Of a stretch of 10,301 nucleotides of DNA, positions 1-6,232 are shown piece after piece. Position numbers and translations under genes: made by a program. Numbering within the stretch: the first letter of the stretch is position 1; every line of letters starts with the position of its first letter. Location of the stretch: the NCBI GenBank assembly GCA_029258405.1, contig JARHYY010000074.1:1-10301 (forward strand). Direction: 5' to 3'. Under the pieces are notes generated by a model. That model worked only from the letters and a program-made list of their open reading frames with translations. It was not told where the DNA came from and ran no database searches. This DNA is from Helicobacteraceae bacterium (GTDB taxonomy: Bacteria; Campylobacterota; Campylobacteria; Campylobacterales; Helicobacteraceae).

Positions 1-135
1 AATGAAACAGTTGTTCAGCTTGAAAACATTACACAGCAAAATGTACAAATTGCTCATCAATCACAAGAAATAAGTAATGCTGTCGATTCAGTGGCTAATA
101 AAATATTAGATGATGTGAATAAGAAGAGGTTTTGA
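1..135 (+). CDS. Methyl-accepting chemotaxis protein, C-terminal end only (5' part outside window)
   Basis: The window opens inside a reading frame that runs from base 1 to a TGA at 133-135, encoding 44 residues that end in ILDDVNKKRF. The segment is helical and rich in Q, N and V, like the C-terminal leg of the cytoplasmic coiled-coil hairpin of a chemoreceptor. Its last 31 residues align without gaps to the tail of the complete chemoreceptor at 1433-3529 (ILEDVNKKKF). The family assignment rests mainly on this match, because the signalling tip, HAMP and sensor parts lie upstream of the window. No NWETF-type CheR/CheB docking pentapeptide is present. The gene converges on the glycerate kinase gene, with 54 bp between the stop codons. 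Confidence 0.85.
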   Translation, partial: NETVVQLENITQQNVQIAHQSQEISNAVDSVANKILDDVNKKRF

Positions 136-175
136 GGGCAAGTTATAACTTATATACTAACAACCGCCTCGCCCT
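135..175. terminator. Inverted repeat between convergent genes, possible bidirectional terminator
   Basis: AGGGCAAG at 135-142 and CTCGCCCT at 168-175 form an 8-bp stem with one G-U pair in - strand RNA, and a stem with one mismatch in + strand RNA. The loop contains the perfect 12-bp palindrome AAGTTATAACTT (140-151). It lies exactly between the chemoreceptor stop (135) and the glycerate kinase stop (190), where a shared terminator would be expected. Neither side has a run of T directly after the stem, so classical intrinsic termination is not well supported. Confidence 0.35.
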
Positions 176-189
176 TAAGGTGCATCATG

Positions 190-1323
190 CTATTGAATCT
201 TTAAGGCTAATAAACCACCAATTTCTCTACCTAGGTGAATCATAAGCTGTTGTGCATTTTTCATTGCTTCTTCTACATTCATAGGAGCAGGAATTAAAGA
301 AAACATGGCTTGTATATGTGTGTGTAGTTTTTCATAACCCTCACCTAGACTTCCAGCAATTCCAATAACAGGCTTATTGAAAGTGCCTGCTAATGTTGCC
401 ACACCTACAGGGGCTTTACCAAAAGAGCTCTGATAATCTAGCATGCCCTCCCCTACAATCACTAAATCAACCTTTTGTATCACTTCCTCTAAGCGTATCA
501 AATGGATCACGCTAGAAATTCCGCTATGAATTTGTGCTTGCAAAAAAGCATGGAGTGCAAAGCCCATACCCCCAGCAGCTCCCATTCCTTCTAAATGTGC
601 CATTTTCTTGCCAAAATGTTTTTCAGTATGGGAGCTAAAATTTTGCATACCTTTTTCTAAAATCTCTAAATCATTTGTATCTGCCCCTTTTTGTTTGCCA
701 TATACAAAAGTTGCACCATTTTTGCCTAGCAAGGGATTTTTGACATCACATAGGGTAATAATATTACAATTATGAGTTTTTAGCATAGAATGCGTTTCTA
801 AAGATGCAATTTCTCTTAAATGCACTCCTGAAGCTTGTGCTGGAATAAGAGCTCCTTTTGCATCAAAAAATCTCACGCCTAAGGCTTGTAAAAAACCTAT
901 GCCCCCATCATTTGTCGCACTTCCACCAATACCGATATAAATAGTATCCATACCTCTTTGCAGCACTTCTTTAAAAAGCTCCCCAAAGCCAAAAGTTGAA
1001 GCATACAAAACCTTCCTTTTTTCCTCAGGAATCAAAGCTAACCCACAGACTTGAGCCATTTCAATAATAGCCGTTTTATGATGGTATAAATATCTACCTT
1101 GAATTGTATGACCATAAGAATCCACAACGCTCACATAGCCACTTTTCCACATCTTTTGACTATTTTGCATACAATCAAGCAAACCTTCTCCCCCATCACT
1201 CATAGGAGCAATCATAATATCAAATTGCGTTGATGCTAGCTCTAAGCCCTGTTGCAAAGCAATAGACGCTTGTAAGGCTGACATAGAGCCTTTGAAAGAA
1301 TCAAGAGCGATAAGAATCTTCAA
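190..1323 (-). CDS. glxK: Glycerate 2-kinase (GlxK/GarK family)
   Basis: A cytosolic kinase that phosphorylates D-glycerate with ATP to 2-phosphoglycerate, feeding glycerate into lower glycolysis. Family motifs are clear in the 377-residue product: DSFKGS (8-13), APMSDGGEG (39-47), IGIGGSATNDGG (130-141), GKNGATFVYGKQKGA (200-214), GAAGGMG (248-254) and GEGMLDYQSSFGKAPVGVA (291-309). Length is normal for the family. The frame opens at a TTG at 1338, but I prefer the TTG at 1323: it gives MKILIALDSFKGS, the usual family N-terminus, and has GGAA about 7 bases upstream. No in-frame ATG exists at this end. It lies 94 bp downstream of the chemoreceptor gene on the same strand and faces another chemoreceptor end. 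No glycerate-forming gene or transporter is in view. The symbols glxK and garK cannot be told apart from sequence alone. Confidence 0.93.
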   Translation of the reverse strand: MKILIALDSFKGSMSALQASIALQQGLELASTQFDIMIAPMSDGGEGLLDCMQNSQKMWKSGYVSVVDSYGHTIQGRYLYHHKTAIIEMAQVCGLALIPEEKRKVLYASTFGFGELFKEVLQRGMDTIYIGIGGSATNDGGIGFLQALGVRFFDAKGALIPAQASGVHLREIASLETHSMLKTHNCNIITLCDVKNPLLGKNGATFVYGKQKGADTNDLEILEKGMQNFSSHTEKHFGKKMAHLEGMGAAGGMGFALHAFLQAQIHSGISSVIHLIRLEEVIQKVDLVIVGEGMLDYQSSFGKAPVGVATLAGTFNKPVIGIAGSLGEGYEKLHTHIQAMFSLIPAPMNVEEAMKNAQQLMIHLGREIGGLLALKIQ

Positions 1324-1349
1324 TGTTTTTCCATGCAAGAGTATTCAAT

Positions 1350-1361
1350 ACAACATGTTGT
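1350..1361. repeat. 12-bp perfect palindrome ACAACATGTTGT upstream of glycerate kinase
   Basis: ACAACATGTTGT is fully self-complementary and sits 27 bp upstream of the preferred TTG start of the glycerate kinase gene. It is placed where an operator would be. Its core plus flank, AACATGTTGTT (1352-1362), occurs again at 9937-9947 downstream of thiC. Nothing further supports a binding site. Confidence 0.2.
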
Positions 1362-1432
1362 TATCTAAAAACACATAGCTTGCAATATTTCTGATAATAT
1401 ATAGAATCACTCATGCACACCCTTGCTATCAA

Positions 1433-3529
1433 TTAAAATTTCTTTTTATTAACATCCTCCAAAATCCCAGCAACAATGTTATTAACCTTTTCAGCAATAG
1501 CATTTGTTATATGCACTACCTCCACATTCTCTTGCGTCATTGATTCAAGTTGAGCAAGGCTCTCATTGATTTGGCTTAATCCTTCAGCTTGTTCTCTGAT
1601 AGAGCCCCCTATATCATTTACTGATTGCACTAAAACATTTACATTGACTTCTATTTCACCTAATGACTTTGCTGTTCGTTCAGCAAGCTTTCTCACTTCA
1701 TCAGCCACTACATTAAATCCTCTGCCATGTTCCCCCGCCCTTGCTGCTTCTATAGTTGCATTAAGTGCTAGGAGATTTGTTTGATCTGCAATATCTCGAA
1801 TGATATTAACAATATTTTTAATATCTTCAGATTGATTTGTTGCATCCATTGTTTTTGCATTGACATTCTGCACAGAATAATTGATTTGCTCAACAGCAGC
1901 GGCAGATTGCTCAAGTGAGCTTGCCTGTGTTTGAGAGCTTGAAGAAAGCTTTTGCATAGAAGCCTTAAGTGCTTCAGATGATTCAGTTAATTCCTTAGCA
2001 AAATTTGATGAAACAGTAAGCATTTCTTTAATAGTTTGACCTAAAGTATTAGTAACAATTTCTACTCTTCCTTTAGCATCTTTAACTTCTGTGGTAAAGT
2101 CAAGCTTGGTATAAGAATCAAATACGCGAGTTATTTCATTAACATCGCTTCCAATTTTTTCTTCCATAACATTAAACATTCTATTAAACACTTCTTTAAG
2201 CTCTATTAATTGGGGGTTAGCTGGGTCTTTGATGATTCGCACTGAAAGATTGCCTGCTTGAACTTCTTTTGCTATTTGGGTTGATTGTTTTATCACTTCC
2301 TCATCTTGCAAAAGCCATTCTTGTGTTTTTTTCATATTTTCGTTCATGATCCTAGCCATTGCTCCAAGCTCATCATTAGCTTTTACTTTAATTGTTTGTA
2401 GTTGTACTTTTTCATGATTTAAATAGCGGAAAAACAGTTTTAATGCATTGAGAATATTGGCTATACGAGAGCTTATAAAATATTTGATAAATAATAATAT
2501 AGAAATAATCATGACAATGAATACAATAACATTAGCACACATTACAATAATCAATAAATGATTAAGCGACTCATAAACAGCATCTTTTGGGAGGGAGACA
2601 AACATAGCCCAATAAGTTTGAAAGTCATCATATCCTATAGTAAAAGGATACACTTGTGTTAAAGATTGTACGCCTGCAGTTGTGGTATATTCAATAAAAG
2701 CACTCTTTCGTGATAAAATTGTATCATATAAGTATTGAGCAGAGCTACTTTTATTAACTTCGGTGATTTTTTTGCCTACCAAATCTTGATTGCTATGTAT
2801 AGCAACAGAACCATCGCTAGCAATAACAGAGCGCGTATTGCCCTCGTAAGTATCAAATCTCTTATCTAAGAGCGTTTCAGACATAACCTTTAAATCTACA
2901 ATAGCACCCACAACACCAATAAGGTTTTGATTTCTATCAAAGATGGGGGCAACAATATTTGAGCCTATGAGTTCATATGAACCAAGAGTAATATGCAAAG
3001 GTATTCCAATGGTGGTTTTTTTGCTCTCAAGAGTTGCTTTAACAGCTGGAAATTCGGTAATAGAATCTAAAGCTTGCAGGGGGACAATATTTCCATTTGA
3101 TTCTTTTTTTAAAAGTATCACAAACTTATCTGAAGCCGTTCGAAATTTATCACTTAAAGAGAGCTTTTCAAGAGTTGGGTTAAAATAATAAAAATAAGCA
3201 TAGCTACTCCAATGCGATGCTTTTAAAAGACCTTTTAAAATATCTTCTGATTCAATGACGACATCTGTGCGGTTAGTGGTGTGTAAAAAACGATTATTCA
3301 TGATATTAGCCGAATTGTCAAGCACAGAAATAACGCTGTTCATGTTTCCTTGTATATAGTTAGCATATCTTGCTGTATTGGCTATAAGAATTTTTTCAAT
3401 ATTGCTGTTGATCTCCTGCCGCACTTGAATATTAATGATTAAGACAATTAGAAAAATGCCTATAAATAAGACAATGCCAACAACAGCAACAATTTTTTGA
3501 CCAATTTTAAGATTACTATAAAAATTCAT
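1433..3529 (-). CDS. Methyl-accepting chemotaxis protein with dCache-like sensor and several HAMP-like units
   Basis: An inner-membrane chemoreceptor of 698 residues that should signal through CheW and CheA to the flagellar motor. Order of parts: TM helix at about 12-34; periplasmic sensor at about 35-322, with the size and pattern of a double-Cache domain; TM helix at about 324-350; HAMP at about 353-405; two further HAMP-like stretches near 415-460 and 461-505; then the methyl-accepting coiled coil with the highly conserved hairpin tip at 577-619 (IADQTNLLALN, EAARAGEHGRGF, VVADEVRKLAERT). The C-terminus ends in EDVNKKKF with no NWETF pentapeptide. The ligand cannot be read from the sequence. 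I do not see the typical amino-acid-binding dCache motif, although this was judged by eye. The ATG at 3527-3529 has only a GGGG tract about 5 bases upstream as a possible ribosome-binding site, and no better start is apparent. Confidence 0.95.
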   Translation of the reverse strand: MNFYSNLKIGQKIVAVVGIVLFIGIFLIVLIINIQVRQEINSNIEKILIANTARYANYIQGNMNSVISVLDNSANIMNNRFLHTTNRTDVVIESEDILKGLLKASHWSSYAYFYYFNPTLEKLSLSDKFRTASDKFVILLKKESNGNIVPLQALDSITEFPAVKATLESKKTTIGIPLHITLGSYELIGSNIVAPIFDRNQNLIGVVGAIVDLKVMSETLLDKRFDTYEGNTRSVIASDGSVAIHSNQDLVGKKITEVNKSSSAQYLYDTILSRKSAFIEYTTTAGVQSLTQVYPFTIGYDDFQTYWAMFVSLPKDAVYESLNHLLIIVMCANVIVFIVMIISILLFIKYFISSRIANILNALKLFFRYLNHEKVQLQTIKVKANDELGAMARIMNENMKKTQEWLLQDEEVIKQSTQIAKEVQAGNLSVRIIKDPANPQLIELKEVFNRMFNVMEEKIGSDVNEITRVFDSYTKLDFTTEVKDAKGRVEIVTNTLGQTIKEMLTVSSNFAKELTESSEALKASMQKLSSSSQTQASSLEQSAAAVEQINYSVQNVNAKTMDATNQSEDIKNIVNIIRDIADQTNLLALNATIEAARAGEHGRGFNVVADEVRKLAERTAKSLGEIEVNVNVLVQSVNDIGGSIREQAEGLSQINESLAQLESMTQENVEVVHITNAIAEKVNNIVAGILEDVNKKKF

Positions 3530-3582
3530 GAGAACCCCAAAAATTTTAACTTTGTATGTTTATAACAAAAACAAAAACTATA

Positions 3583-3591
3583 ATTATAGTA
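3583..3591 (-). promoter_or_regulatory. Probable promoter -10 for the chemoreceptor gene
   Basis: The - strand reads TACTATAAT, with a perfect TATAAT at 3588-3583, about 54 bp upstream of the chemoreceptor ATG. Directly upstream and overlapping is GCCGATAC (3596-3589), which resembles the -10 of flagellar sigma-28 promoters (GCCGATAA), but no TAAA-type -35 is found at the right distance. The -10 lies in the 12-bp palindrome CTATAATTATAG (3578-3589), so a TATAAT also reads on the + strand. A sigma-70-type (RpoD) promoter is the simpler reading. Confidence 0.5.
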
Positions 3592-3621
3592 TCGGCTTTT
3601 TACTTGATAAATATTGTAATA

Positions 3622-3639
3622 TATTCAATAAATTGAATA
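3622..3639. repeat. Inverted repeat TATTCAAT-AA-ATTGAATA upstream of the chemoreceptor promoter
   Basis: Two perfect 8-bp arms (3622-3629 and 3632-3639) are separated by 2 bp. The repeat lies about 35-50 bp upstream of the candidate -10 of the chemoreceptor gene, a usual place for an activator or repressor site. The arms are AT-rich, so chance is possible. I do not recognise a known operator. Confidence 0.3.
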
Positions 3640-3836
3640 CAAGCCTCAAAATGTTTTATACATTACATAATTCAAAGTCTTAAATGAAACAACAACAAAA
3701 CATGCAATAAAAATAAATCACCACCCTTAAACGTCCCTTTGTATTCTTTAAGTATATCAAAAAAAATCAAAATTATCAAGCATTCAAGAACTTTTAATAG
3801 AGATTTCATCTTTATATAGGATTAAGGAAAAGCAAG

Positions 3837-3897
3837 AATGTGCCATTGTTCTTATAGCCCTATAAGAAATAGCTATGGCATAAAGGGAATGCACATT
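3837..3897 (-). terminator. Nested inverted repeat after the operon, likely transcript end
   Basis: The core is a 9-bp perfect stem, TTCTTATAG (3849-3857) with CTATAAGAA (3860-3868), separated by only 2 bases. Outside it, TGCCAT (3841-3846) pairs with ATGGCA (3875-3880), and alternatively AATGTGC (3837-3843) pairs with GCACATT (3891-3897). It begins about 10 bp past the stop codon of the last operon gene (3907), so it most likely ends that transcript or stabilises its 3' end. On the - strand the bases after the stem are T-rich but not a clean U-run, so intrinsic termination is plausible rather than certain. Confidence 0.5.
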
Positions 3898-3906
3898 ATA
3901 AAAACA

Positions 3907-4311
3907 TTATCGTTTTTTTAAAGCATCAATAACAAGGGCTTCAAAAAGTTTTGCATCTTCTTTAAAATGCTCCTTAAAAATTTTCTCAAGCCTTAAAATA
4001 AGACTGCCATTGATATGTTTATGTGCAAGAGCTAATGAGAGTATATGAGCACATTGCTTTTCTTCTATTGGCTGTATTGCAAACTTTTGAATAAATATAT
4101 TAGTTTCTTGAGTGAGCACTTCAAGAGAGGTTTGAGGGTTTTTAAGATGGAGCAAAAATCTCTCATAAATATCTTCTTCATCTTTTGGTTGTTGCTGTTG
4201 CTTTGTTTGAAATGCAGGCAAATAGCGATAGAGCAAGTAACCACAAACAGCGAGCATAAAAGCAAGCAATAAAATACTTATAAGAATTTCCTTTAACCAC
4301 TGTGCTTGCAT
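3907..4311 (-). CDS. Small single-pass membrane protein of unknown function
   Basis: I do not recognise this 134-residue protein. It has one strong hydrophobic helix at about residues 8-30 (EILISILLLAFMLAVCGYLLY). This is followed by a Q/K/E-rich linker containing QQQQ (38-41) and a soluble, probably all-helical domain with many K, E and L residues that ends in KKR. A short N-terminus followed by positive residues after the helix fits an N-out, C-in anchor with a cytoplasmic domain. It starts 2 bp after the pgpA stop, with no Shine-Dalgarno sequence before its ATG, so translation is probably coupled to pgpA. As last gene of the operon it may work with the membrane enzyme PgpA, but that is only inference from position. 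Confidence 0.8.
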   Translation of the reverse strand: MQAQWLKEILISILLLAFMLAVCGYLLYRYLPAFQTKQQQQPKDEEDIYERFLLHLKNPQTSLEVLTQETNIFIQKFAIQPIEEKQCAHILSLALAHKHINGSLILRLEKIFKEHFKEDAKLFEALVIDALKKR

Positions 4312-4313
4312 TT

Positions 4314-5024
4314 TTATTGTGCTTGTTGGGGGTTTATTTCAAGAAAAATATCTGCACCTAACCCAAGTTTTTGCATTGCACCTACGAGTATAAGGCTCAA
4401 AAGCCCCGCAAAAAAACCAGCCACAATATCATCGCCTAGCACGCCAAGCCCACCTTTAACATTTCTGTCAATTCGCCCTATTAGAGATGGCTTCCAAATA
4501 TCAAAAACCCTAAAAAACACAAAAGCGAGCAAGATTTGAATCATTCCAAAACCTACTATCGCAAGGGCAATCCATACGCCTACAAGCTCATCAATAACAA
4601 TACATTTATTATCATGTATGCCACCTTGTTTTTCGTATTGATTTATAATTTTTATAGCAATTATGCTTATAAGAATACTCAAAAGAAAAAGATTAGAGGC
4701 TTCAAGATAATATAAAATAGGCACACCAAGCAATGTAGCTACCAAGCTCCCCATTGTGCCTTGTGCCTTTGGGGCATGCCCTACATAGCATAGCGTTAAA
4801 AATAGCCATTGCATTGTAAAGTTTTTTGGAATAGTGTGCTCTTGTTGTTGATGTGTATCTTCTAATTCTTGTTGTGCTTCATTTCTTAGGTTCTCCTCTT
4901 CTTTTTGTTCTTTGAGCTCTATGGCATGAATTTGATCTTTTTCCTCTTGTGTTAGAGGTGGCGCAAGCTGGAAAGAGTGTTTTTTTTGTTGTGCCTCTTC
5001 CATGCTCTTATGAAAATCTTTCAT
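4314..5024 (-). CDS. pgpA: Phosphatidylglycerophosphatase A with a charged N-terminal extension
   Basis: An inner-membrane phosphatase that removes the phosphate from phosphatidylglycerol phosphate, giving phosphatidylglycerol. Residues about 71-236 are the PgpA domain. They show GHAPKAQGTMGSL (the family's APGTxGS region), IVIDELVGVW, FFRVFDIWKPSLIGRIDR and GGLGVLGDDIVAG, the conserved Asp-rich motifs, with hydrophobic helices between. Before it lies an extension of about 70 residues, very rich in E, Q and K and probably a coiled coil, which makes the protein much longer than the usual 160-170. A start at the internal Met71 (4814) would give the standard length. However, the first ATG has a good AAAGGA about 7 bases upstream, overlapping the stop of the previous gene, whereas Met71 has none, so I keep the long form. 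It lies 11 bp after the sulfurylase-like gene. Confidence 0.93.
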   Translation of the reverse strand: MKDFHKSMEEAQQKKHSFQLAPPLTQEEKDQIHAIELKEQKEEENLRNEAQQELEDTHQQQEHTIPKNFTMQWLFLTLCYVGHAPKAQGTMGSLVATLLGVPILYYLEASNLFLLSILISIIAIKIINQYEKQGGIHDNKCIVIDELVGVWIALAIVGFGMIQILLAFVFFRVFDIWKPSLIGRIDRNVKGGLGVLGDDIVAGFFAGLLSLILVGAMQKLGLGADIFLEINPQQAQ

Positions 5025-5035
5025 TTAATATTCCT

Positions 5036-6232
5036 TTAATCTATTAAATGTGATTGGTATAATGACAAGAGCTTAAGATAAAACTTTTCATCATCATATT
5101 CATTAAGCATTGAAGTTGAAGGCACAATATCATAATAAAGCTGCTCTATTCTCTTGAAACGATTCAAGAATAAATGGCTTAATATCATGGCTGAAATTTC
5201 TTTACGCACTAATATAGTAGGAGGAGGTATCCCTAGCTTATAGAGATCAAGCAATGATTTAGCACGATAATGTATATGGTGAAAATGCCCATGAGGGCAA
5301 CCATCAATGCTTACGATATTGCTACATTGATTACAATAAACCTGTTCGCTTAAAACTTTTATTTTGATATTTATTCCATGGAGCATATCAAAAATTGTTC
5401 TCTTCTTTTTATTTTCATAATAGAGTGATAATCCAATGTGGTTTGTGCCTGTAATAATATCTGTGCAGCCAATATTTTGTGCAATGATTGCATCAAGTAT
5501 AATACGGTTCGCCCCACCTGAAAGCAATGTATTTTCCATAGGAAACACAAGCAGCTTGTTGGGTAAAAAATAGTGGCTTATAGTGTGTTGCAACATTTTC
5601 ATACGCAATTTAAAGGGAATAACAGTAGAGGTGCTACTATGCGGCTTGAGCAAAAAAAGCACCAATAAATCACTATTATCATAAGCAGTGCGAATTATTT
5701 GTTCATGCACTCTATGCAAAGGGTTTGCCTGCAATATAAGAGTAGTAATTTTTTTAGCTTGCAATAATTCTTTATGTTCTTGAATACTTGAATGGACTTC
5801 ACATATATTTTGCAATGGGCTTATATGAAAATCCCCTGATATAGCATACTCTCCAAGTGCACTATAAACAGATTTTGCTCTAGCTGAAGTAAAGTCGCCT
5901 CCCATAAGTTTTTTAAAGCGTTTTTCTCTGTCTATGCGAAAAACTTCATCAACAACAATCCAGCCATAGTTCTTGCCTTTATGGACAATATTAAGCACTT
6001 CTCCTTTGTGTGTGCTACTTAAAACTTCTCTATTTTTTCTTCCAGAAGGCGTTAAAATAAAAGAAAAAGGGAAACTCACCCCCTTATATAAACCTGTTGC
6101 ATCAACTTCTTCTGCTTCCTTTGCTCCCATGAGGTATTCAACCGGTTTTAAAAACCCATTTGCACACATGCTTAGGGTATATATTCCCTCTCTATTGAGA
6201 TGTATCGCCCTATTTTTTTTTAATGATTCCAT
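5036..6232 (-). CDS. ATP-sulfurylase-fold protein with altered active site (annotated as sulfate adenylyltransferase in relatives)
   Basis: The 398-residue product follows the ATP sulfurylase layout: an N-terminal PUA-like domain at about 1-150, then the nucleotidyltransferase domain. QANPLHRVHE (168-177) matches QTRNPxHRAHE and keeps the HxxH (H173, H176). GCTDIITGTNHIG (255-267) matches GCTHFIVGRDHAG. C300, C303, C312 and H314 match the zinc site of bacterial and archaeal enzymes (CxxC...CPH). However, the Gln and Arg of QTRNP are Leu167 and Ala169, and the Arg and Asp of GRDH are Thr263 and Asn264. In known ATP sulfurylases these arginines contact sulfate and phosphate, so sulfate activation is doubtful. 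It may be a nucleotidyltransferase for another substrate or a non-catalytic protein. No cysteine-pathway or APS-reductase gene is nearby. The ATG overlaps the regulator's end by 23 bp, through an A9 run. Confidence 0.88.
   Translation of the reverse strand: MESLKKNRAIHLNREGIYTLSMCANGFLKPVEYLMGAKEAEEVDATGLYKGVSFPFSFILTPSGRKNREVLSSTHKGEVLNIVHKGKNYGWIVVDEVFRIDREKRFKKLMGGDFTSARAKSVYSALGEYAISGDFHISPLQNICEVHSSIQEHKELLQAKKITTLILQANPLHRVHEQIIRTAYDNSDLLVLFLLKPHSSTSTVIPFKLRMKMLQHTISHYFLPNKLLVFPMENTLLSGGANRIILDAIIAQNIGCTDIITGTNHIGLSLYYENKKKRTIFDMLHGINIKIKVLSEQVYCNQCSNIVSIDGCPHGHFHHIHYRAKSLLDLYKLGIPPPTILVRKEISAMILSHLFLNRFKRIEQLYYDIVPSTSMLNEYDDEKFYLKLLSLYQSHLID

Larger units (their letters stand above)
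3530..3906. other. Gene-free region between chemoreceptor and five-gene operon
   Basis: These 377 very AT-rich bases contain the chemoreceptor promoter elements (3578-3596), an inverted repeat (3622-3639) and a nested inverted repeat (3837-3897) next to the operon end. No tRNA or rRNA is seen. The only ORF with a ribosome-binding-like sequence is a 27-codon + strand frame at 3838-3921. It runs through the nested inverted repeat and into the antisense of the last operon gene, so I do not call it. Confidence 0.6.

Noticed and set aside
1338..1338. Upstream TTG as glycerate kinase start (five extra residues MHGKT)
   Set aside because: No ribosome-binding sequence precedes it, and the family normally begins at the MKI..DSFKGS segment, which fits the TTG at 1323.
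1566..1784. + strand ORF of 72 codons
   Set aside because: Antisense shadow of the highly conserved chemoreceptor signalling tip. The - strand frame carries the real motifs.
3685..3691. TGTTTCA on the - strand, matching the reported HP1021 box (TGTT[TA]C[TA]), upstream of the chemoreceptor gene
   Set aside because: A single short degenerate word is expected often by chance in AT-rich DNA. No cluster of such boxes was found here or in the ispDF-thiC gap.
3838..3921. 27-codon + strand ORF (MCHCSYSP...) preceded by AAGGA-like sequence
   Set aside because: It runs through the nested inverted repeat and ends antisense within the last operon gene. The Shine-Dalgarno spacing is long and no family is recognisable.
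4045..4539. + strand ORFs of 75 and 77 codons opposite the small membrane protein gene and pgpA
   Set aside because: They are antisense to well-supported genes, have hydrophobic low-complexity content, and lack convincing start signals.
4314..4814. Short PgpA starting at Met71
   Set aside because: No Shine-Dalgarno before Met71, while the upstream ATG has AAAGGA at good spacing and follows the previous stop closely.
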